Assembly (NCBI GenBank): GCA_018712425.1
Contig: DVHA01000098.1
Location: 1 to 5,790 of the forward strand
Direction of reading: 5' to 3'
Length of the DNA: 5,790 bases
DNA from: Candidatus Faecivivens stercoravium
Lineage (GTDB): Bacteria > Bacillota > Clostridia > Oscillospirales > Ruminococcaceae
A program made the translations under genes and the position numbers. Below, in pieces: positions 1 to 3,608 of the stretch. Positions within the stretch are counted from its first letter, which is position 1. Each line of letters starts with the position of its first letter. The notes below the pieces were generated by a model, which saw only the letters and a list, made by a program, of their open reading frames with translations, searched no databases and was not told the origin of the DNA.

Positions 1-14
1 TTTTTCCGGGACAT
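1..14 (-). CDS. Possible start of a divergent gene (partial, only about four codons)
   Basis: On the minus strand an ATG at 14-12 begins M-S-R-K and runs off the left edge. It is preceded about ten bases upstream by an AAGGA-like ribosome binding site (around 25-29) and, further up, by a credible leftward promoter at 85-112. LysR-type regulators are commonly transcribed divergently from a gene they control, so a target gene here would fit. The coding part in the window is far too short to identify a product. An alternative ATG at 27-25 in another frame has its purine-rich stretch too close to serve well. Treat this as a pointer to the neighbouring gene, not as a proven CDS. Confidence 0.25.
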
Positions 15-84
15 ATGTGAACCATCCTTTCCCCGGGGGTATTGCCGGAAACGCAGTCTGCGGATATCCGGGCTTCTTATCTTT

Positions 85-112
85 ATTATACAAGTTCCGT
101 CAGAAAATTCAA
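85..112 (-). promoter_or_regulatory. Leftward sigma-A-type promoter
   Basis: Reading the minus strand, TTGAAT (112-107) is followed after 16 bases by a perfect TATAAT (90-85) in an AT-rich patch. Transcription would start near 78 and leave a leader of about 65 bases before the candidate ATG at 14. That leader contains an imperfect inverted repeat (CCGGA 45-49 with TCCGG 67-71, inner CGCAG 52-56 with CTGCG 58-62) that could fold in the RNA. The promoter lies back to back with the LysR-gene promoter, so one regulator could act on both. Confidence 0.55.
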
Positions 113-132
113 ATACTTATTGTTCATCCCAA

Positions 133-153
133 CCCATAATTGAAAGTTATGGG
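133..153. promoter_or_regulatory. Inverted repeat over the -35 box: candidate LysR-type operator
   Basis: CCCATAA (133-139) and TTATGGG (147-153) form a perfect 7-bp inverted repeat with a 7-base centre. The T at 137 and the A at 149 are separated by 11 bases inside a dyad, the T-N11-A form known for LysR-family boxes. The centre contains the TTGAAA -35 box (140-145) of the adjacent regulator gene, so a bound protein would block that promoter. This suggests negative autoregulation, and perhaps activation of the leftward promoter, whose -35 box ends about 20 bases away. The repeat is seen directly; the binding protein is inferred. Confidence 0.55.
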
Positions 154-168
154 AGGATGTGCTATAAT
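140..168 (+). promoter_or_regulatory. Promoter of the LysR-type regulator gene
   Basis: TTGAAA (140-145), a 17-base spacer and a perfect TATAAT (163-168), with TGC directly before the -10 box, make a sigma-A promoter with an extended -10 element. Transcription should start near 175-176, giving a leader of about 19 bases that holds the ribosome binding site GAAAGGGG (177-184), ten bases from the ATG at 195. Confidence 0.8.
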
Positions 169-194
169 AATGGGCAGAAAGGGGCGGATTTTTT

Positions 195-1079
195 ATGGAA
201 CTCCGTGTACTGCGGTATTTTCTGGCGGTGGCCAGGGAAGGGAACATCACCCGGGCCGCTGAGGCCCTCCACCTTTCCCAGCCGGCCCTCTCCAAGCAGA
301 TCATCGAGCTGGAAGAGGAGCTGGGGCAGCAGCTTTTGATCCGGGGGAGCCGGAAGGTGACGCTGACCGAATACGGCAAGATTTTAGAACAGCGGGCGCG
401 GGAGATCCTCGACATCGTCCAGCAGACGGAGGACGAGTTTTCCGGCAACGACCGGGCCCTCGGCGGTGACCTCCGCGTCGGGTGCGGCGAGGGGCGGCCG
501 GTGGAGCTGGTGGCCCGGGCGATGGGCCGGATGTACCGGCAGCATCCGGGGGTGATGATGCACATTTATACCGGTATCACGGGGGATGTAATCGACAGGC
601 TCAACCAGGGGGCGCTGGATTTCGGCGCGGTCAGCGCGGCTTCGGCCAGTGGGGAATATAATTTTCTGCGGCTGCCGCTGGATGACCGGTGGGGGCTCCT
701 GATGCGGCGGGACGACCCGCTTTCCCGGCAGGATGCGATTACCGCCGAACTGATTTTGCAGCTTCCGGTGATTATTTCCAGGCACGTGCTGGTCCGGAAT
801 GAACTGTCGGGATGGCTGGGCAAGAGCATGCAGGAACTCCGGATTGCGGGGACCTGTGACATGCACCGCAATGCCGCGCTTCTGGTCCGGGAAGGGCTTG
901 GCTACCTTTTATCGTATGACCTGTCGCTTGCAGACGACAGCCTTTGTTTTAAACCGCTGGAACCGCGTTTTGTGTCGACGACCAATATGGTCTGGAAGAA
1001 GAGCGAGCCGCTTTCCCCGGCGGCGCGGGAATTTCTGCGGATGATGCGGGAGGAGGTTGCCGGGGAGGGGGAGCTGTAA
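195..1079 (+). CDS. LysR-family transcriptional regulator
   Basis: This 294-residue protein has the usual length and layout of a LysR-type regulator. Residues 1-60 form the winged helix-turn-helix: the stretch FLAVAREGNITRAAEALHLS and the following QPALSKQI, ending in LTEYGK, are classic for the family. A linker helix follows (about 61-90). From about residue 91 the fold should be the two-lobed effector-binding domain, including VREGLGYLLS near 231-240. The start at 195 fits the family's MELRVLRYF beginning and has a good upstream ribosome binding site. The gene has its own promoter with an inverted repeat over the -35 box, so it probably represses itself. A strong terminator follows 14 bases after the stop codon, so it is a single-gene transcript. 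The effector and targets cannot be read from the sequence. A divergent gene just beyond the left edge is the obvious candidate target. Confidence 0.93.
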   Translation: MELRVLRYFLAVAREGNITRAAEALHLSQPALSKQIIELEEELGQQLLIRGSRKVTLTEYGKILEQRAREILDIVQQTEDEFSGNDRALGGDLRVGCGEGRPVELVARAMGRMYRQHPGVMMHIYTGITGDVIDRLNQGALDFGAVSAASASGEYNFLRLPLDDRWGLLMRRDDPLSRQDAITAELILQLPVIISRHVLVRNELSGWLGKSMQELRIAGTCDMHRNAALLVREGLGYLLSYDLSLADDSLCFKPLEPRFVSTTNMVWKKSEPLSPAAREFLRMMREEVAGEGEL

Positions 1080-1093
1080 GCCCCAAAAATGCG

Positions 1094-1142
1094 AAAGGAC
1101 GGCGGAACAGACGTATCAGTGCCTGTTCCGCCGTCCTTTTTA
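1094..1142. terminator. Rho-independent terminator between convergent genes
   Basis: A perfect 17-bp stem (1094-1110 with 1123-1139) encloses a 12-base loop. On the plus strand the stem runs into five T residues (1137-1141), so it should end the LysR-gene transcript efficiently. On the minus strand the stem is followed by TTTCGCATTTTTGG, a weaker but usable T-rich tail for the kinase transcript. The stop codon of the kinase (1142-1140) overlaps the base of the structure. One element thus probably serves both converging transcripts. Confidence 0.9.
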
Positions 1143-2585
1143 AGGCGGGTTCTGTGCGGACGGAAATCGGATCTCCGCCCGGACGCCGTCCGCCGTATTC
1201 TCCATCCGGCAGTCCCCGCCGAACCGGCGGACAATCGTCCCCGTCAGGTAAAGCCCCAGGCCGCTGCCGCCGGTCCGCCTCGACCGGGAGCGGTCGACCC
1301 GGTAAAAGGGCTCGAACAGGTGGGGGAGGGTTTCCGGCGGGAGGTGGACGCCGGTGTTTTCGACGGCGAAAACGGCTTCGTCTCCCGCCCGGCAGAGGGT
1401 CACCCGCACCTCCGCCCCCTCCGGCGAATGGAGGGCGGCGTTGGTGAGGAGGTTCCCCATCGCCTTCCCCAGCAGCCCCGGGTCCCCTTCGGCGCTGCAC
1501 CCCTCCTGCAATTCCGTCCGGACCCGGATTTCCCGCTGGGCGAAGAGTTCCCCGCAGCCGGCAAGGCTCTCTGTTACAACGGCCCGGAGGTCGGCTTTCC
1601 GGCGCGGCCATTCCCCCGTTTCCAGTTTGGAGACGGCCAGCAGCTCCTGCACCAGCGTCTCCATCCGGCCCACCACCTGCAAGCTCCGCCCCAGGTACTT
1701 CTCCCGGTCGGCGTAGACCCCGACCCCGTCCAGCATCCCGGAGAGCTGGCCTTTGATCACCGTCAGCGGGGTCTTCAGTTCGTGGGAGGCGGCTGAAAAG
1801 AACGCTGTCCGCTGGCGCTCCCGCTCCTTTTCCCGGTCGATGTCGGCCTGGAGCCGGCGGTTGGCCGCCCGCAGCGCCTCCATCGAGTCGGAGAGCCGGC
1901 CGGCCAGCTCGTTCAGATTCCCGGCCAGCGTTCCCAGCTCGTCCGCCCGCCCCTCTTCCGCCCGCCAGTCGAACTGGAGGGACGCCAGCTTCCGGGAGAC
2001 GGCCGTCAGCCGGACCACCGGACGGGTGATGAAGAGGGCGTAAAAGGCCGAGCTGCAGGTCCCCGCCAGCAGCACCGCCGCGAGGATATACGGCCAGACC
2101 CGGCCGACCGCCTCGGAGACCTGGTTGACCGTCTGGACGCCGCTGAAGACGAGGATGTAGTAGCCCTCCCCTTCCCGGAGCCGGAGGGGGACCGAGACCG
2201 CCTGCATCACGCTTTCGTCCGGCCCCGCCTCCACCACCGCTTCGCCGCCCGGTTCGGCGGTGACGACGGTGCCGGCGCCGGAACTGCCGTCCTCCTCCGA
2301 CGTCGAAAGGCAGGTCTCCCCCGCCGGGTCGACGATGCTCACCTCGGCGCCCTGCCGGCCGGCGAACCGGTAGAGGGCGGCGGCGCAGTTTTCGAGGGAC
2401 TCCCCGTCCAGTTCTTCCACCAGCGCTTCCGCCGCCGCCGAAAGGGCCTCGCTCCGGCCGGCCGAGTAGGTCACCGGCACCGCCCAGGCGATCAGCCCGT
2501 AGGTCAAAAGGCAGGCGACCGCCATCCACAGCATCGTCACGAGGCACATCTTAGCGGTCAGGCTTTTCCGTATCTTCCCAATCAA
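1140..2585 (-). CDS. Membrane sensor histidine kinase (HAMP-containing)
   Basis: The 481-residue protein is an inner-membrane sensor kinase, partner of the response regulator encoded just upstream. A basic N-terminus precedes transmembrane segment 1 (about 13-37). An extracytoplasmic sensor region (about 38-163) resembles no domain I can name. Transmembrane segment 2 (about 164-186) leads to a HAMP linker (about 187-240) and a charged coiled-coil stretch (240-260). The H-box SHELKTPL carries the phospho-acceptor His268, and its E-x-x-T form suggests phosphatase activity as well. The N-box lies near N378/N382, G1 is ENTG (409-412), the F-box LFEPFYR is at 423-429, and G2 is GGSGLGL (439-445). 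All catalytic motifs are intact. The preferred start is TTG at 2585, which keeps the basic leader before segment 1 and has GGGGTGGG eight bases upstream. An ATG at 2549 (residue 13), one base after the regulator's stop codon, is the alternative but lacks a clear ribosome binding site. The stimulus is unknown. Confidence 0.93.
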   Translation of the reverse strand: MIGKIRKSLTAKMCLVTMLWMAVACLLTYGLIAWAVPVTYSAGRSEALSAAAEALVEELDGESLENCAAALYRFAGRQGAEVSIVDPAGETCLSTSEEDGSSGAGTVVTAEPGGEAVVEAGPDESVMQAVSVPLRLREGEGYYILVFSGVQTVNQVSEAVGRVWPYILAAVLLAGTCSSAFYALFITRPVVRLTAVSRKLASLQFDWRAEEGRADELGTLAGNLNELAGRLSDSMEALRAANRRLQADIDREKERERQRTAFFSAASHELKTPLTVIKGQLSGMLDGVGVYADREKYLGRSLQVVGRMETLVQELLAVSKLETGEWPRRKADLRAVVTESLAGCGELFAQREIRVRTELQEGCSAEGDPGLLGKAMGNLLTNAALHSPEGAEVRVTLCRAGDEAVFAVENTGVHLPPETLPHLFEPFYRVDRSRSRRTGGSGLGLYLTGTIVRRFGGDCRMENTADGVRAEIRFPSAQNPP

Positions 2586-3234
2586 TCCGGTATCCCACCC
2601 CTCTGATCGTCTCGATATAGTCCACCCCCAGCTTTTTCCGGAGGTTTTTGATGTGGGTGTCGACGATCCGCTCGTCCCCGTAAAAGTCGTACCCCCACAC
2701 CCGGTTTAACAGCATCTGCCGGGTCAATACCCGCCCGCGGTTTTGCAGCAGCACCCGCAGGAGGGCAAATTCCCGCCCGGTCAGCTCGATAGTTTCCCCG
2801 GCCACCGATGCCTTGTAGCCGTCCAGGTCGAGGCTGAGGGCGCGGTGGGCCAGCTTCCGGGCGGCCGGGCCCTTCATCGTCCGGCGGAGGACCGCCTCCA
2901 CCCGCCGGAGCAGCACCGGCATCGAAAAGGGCTTGGCGATATAGTCGTCCACCCGGAGGTCGAAGCCTTTCAGTTCGCTCTGTTCACTTCCGAGGGCGGT
3001 CAGCATGATGACCGGCAGGTCGGATTCCTCCCGGATGGCCCGGCAGACCTGGAACCCGTCCAGCCCGGGGAGCAGCAGGTCCAGAAGCACCAGGTCAGGG
3101 CTTTCGTCCTGGAACCGCTCCAATGCCTCCTCCCCGTCTTCCGCCGCGATCACCTTGTACCCCTCGTTTGTCAGGTAGGCTTCCAGCAGCTCCCGGATGT
3201 CAAATTCGTCTTCTACGATCAGGATCGTCGCCAT
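2551..3234 (-). CDS. OmpR/PhoB-family response regulator
   Basis: This 227-residue DNA-binding response regulator is the phospho-transfer partner of the kinase that follows it in the operon. The receiver domain (about 1-118) shows the acidic pocket E8-D9, the phospho-acceptor Asp52 in LLDLLLPG, the switch Thr79, and Lys101 in AKPF. The C-terminal winged helix (about 125-218) has the OmpR/PhoB hallmarks LTGREFALL, VDTHIKNLRKKL and IETIRGVGYRI. The start was placed at ATG 3234 because the protein there begins with the typical ATILIVEDE strand and GAGGTG sits six bases upstream. The frame stays open up to 3315, but that extension would cross the promoter. The receiver sequence RVDDYIAKPF differs slightly from the common GADDYITKPF and is still consistent with function. 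Target genes are unknown. Its own promoter region and the divergent UvrA-like gene are the nearest candidates. Confidence 0.95.
   Translation of the reverse strand: MATILIVEDEFDIRELLEAYLTNEGYKVIAAEDGEEALERFQDESPDLVLLDLLLPGLDGFQVCRAIREESDLPVIMLTALGSEQSELKGFDLRVDDYIAKPFSMPVLLRRVEAVLRRTMKGPAARKLAHRALSLDLDGYKASVAGETIELTGREFALLRVLLQNRGRVLTRQMLLNRVWGYDFYGDERIVDTHIKNLRKKLGVDYIETIRGVGYRIDWEDTEKPDR
2583..2604 (-). promoter_or_regulatory. Ribosome binding site and TTG start of the kinase, inside the regulator gene
   Basis: On the minus strand AGAGGGGTGGG (2604-2594) lies eight bases before TTG (2585-2583). With this start the kinase reading frame overlaps the last 35 bases of the response-regulator gene, in a different frame. 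This points to translational coupling, which would keep the two partners in proportion. Confidence 0.6.
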
Positions 3235-3240
3235 CGTTTT

Positions 3241-3261
3241 CACCTCGGGGGCAGTATACCA
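3241..3261 (-). promoter_or_regulatory. Extended -10 promoter and ribosome binding site of the two-component operon
   Basis: On the minus strand TGGTATACT (3261-3253) is an extended -10 element. The -35 region is weak: a 17-base spacing gives ACAATA at 3281-3276. A poor -35 next to an extended -10 fits a promoter that needs an activator, and OmpR-family regulators often activate their own operon. Transcription would start only about a dozen bases before the ATG, so the ribosome binding site GAGGTG (3246-3241) would lie at the very 5' end of the RNA. A second promoter further upstream cannot be excluded. Confidence 0.5.
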
Positions 3262-3372
3262 TAGATTTTTGAAGATATTGTGTAATCGGCCGGAAAACGA
3301 ACGGCCAAAGCGCAAAATCCGGCGCTGGCGTTAAAGTGACAAAGAAACGGGCGAAGATTAGAAGTTTAGGAT

Positions 3373-3422
3373 CGACCCCTTTTTAAAGGGGTCGCGGGAA
3401 TGGAAGGGGCAGAGCCCCTTCC
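3373..3422. repeat. Two adjacent perfect hairpins, possible dispersed intergenic repeat
   Basis: CGACCCCTTT (3373-3382) and AAAGGGGTCG (3385-3394) form a 10-bp inverted repeat around two bases. Seven bases later GGAAGGGGC (3402-3410) and GCCCCTTCC (3414-3422) form a 9-bp stem around AGA. Both stems pair a run of C with a run of G. The element lies between two divergent promoters and no gene ends at it, so it is not an ordinary terminator. GC-rich stems of this kind often belong to repeats scattered between genes, but only one copy is in the window. Confidence 0.5.
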
Positions 3423-3447
3423 CAGGTGCTCAGTTACTGTACTTCCG

Positions 3448-3463
3448 AAGCTGTTCACAGCTT
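3448..3463. repeat. Sixteen-base palindrome AAGCTGT-TC-ACAGCTT
   Basis: Two perfect 7-bp arms are separated by two bases. It lies about 80 bases upstream of the -35 box of the UvrA-like gene and about 190 bases upstream of the response-regulator -10 box. It could be a binding site for a dimeric regulator or part of the same intergenic element as the neighbouring hairpins. No binding protein can be named. Confidence 0.4.
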
Positions 3464-3544
3464 TGCCACTGATAACGAAGGGTGCGCAGCACACAAAAAA
3501 TAATCAAAAAAAGCCTGCGTCTTCAGCCATGACCTGCCGCCTCC

Positions 3545-3573
3545 TTGACTTTCGCCGCGGTGGATTCTATACT
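3545..3573 (+). promoter_or_regulatory. Near-consensus promoter of the UvrA-like gene
   Basis: TTGACT (3545-3550), a spacer of exactly 17 bases and TATACT (3568-3573) each differ from the sigma-A consensus by one base. Transcription should begin near 3580, leaving a leader of about 28 bases. A promoter this strong, with an inverted repeat across its -10 box, suggests a gene held off by a repressor rather than one expressed weakly. Confidence 0.8.
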
Positions 3574-3587
3574 GGAAAGAGAATCCA
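3561..3587. promoter_or_regulatory. Inverted repeat across the -10 box: candidate operator
   Basis: TGGATTCT (3561-3568) and AGAATCCA (3580-3587) are perfect 8-bp inverted arms with an 11-base centre. The arms are 19 bases apart start to start, close to two helical turns. The repeat begins upstream of the transcription start, so it cannot all be an RNA hairpin and looks more like a site for a dimeric repressor. It covers most of the -10 box and the likely start point. The repressor itself is not identifiable here. Confidence 0.5.
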
Positions 3588-3592
3588 ACGAA

Positions 3593-3600
3593 GAAAGGGG
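3593..3600 (+). promoter_or_regulatory. Ribosome binding site of the UvrA-like gene
   Basis: GAAAGGGG lies eight bases before the ATG at 3609 and settles the start. The same eight-base sequence serves the LysR gene at 177-184. Confidence 0.75.
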
Positions 3601-3608
3601 TTTTACCC

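Larger units (their letters stand above)
3235..3608. other. Divergent intergenic region of 374 bases
   Basis: No convincing gene lies here. From left to right it holds the ribosome binding site and promoter of the leftward two-component operon (3241-3261) and a short GGCCG/CGGCC inverted repeat (3288-3292 with 3302-3306). Two adjacent perfect hairpins follow (3373-3422), then a 16-bp palindrome (3448-3463) and an A-rich tract (about 3493-3510). At the right end are the promoter, inverted repeat and ribosome binding site of the rightward UvrA-like gene. The stretch from about 3300 to 3540 is longer than the two promoters need, and I cannot assign a function to its middle. Confidence 0.8.

Noticed and set aside
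1089..1796. A 235-codon plus-strand frame antisense to the kinase
   Set aside because: It starts within the terminator hairpin, is Pro/Arg-rich and has no motif.
949..2547. A 532-codon open frame on the minus strand overlapping the kinase gene
   Set aside because: It is an out-of-frame reading of the kinase gene, rich in Gly, Arg and Pro, with no recognisable motif. The overlapping frame has every histidine-kinase motif. Long shadow frames are expected in GC-rich DNA.
3235..3315. A longer N-terminus for the response regulator starting at 3315
   Set aside because: The extra 27 residues are not part of a receiver domain and would be encoded by the extended -10 promoter and ribosome binding site. 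ATG 3234 fits the family's usual start.
3493..3510. A-rich tract as an UP element or minus-strand terminator tail
   Set aside because: It ends about 35 bases upstream of the -35 box, too far for a standard UP element, and no stable stem lies next to it on the minus strand.
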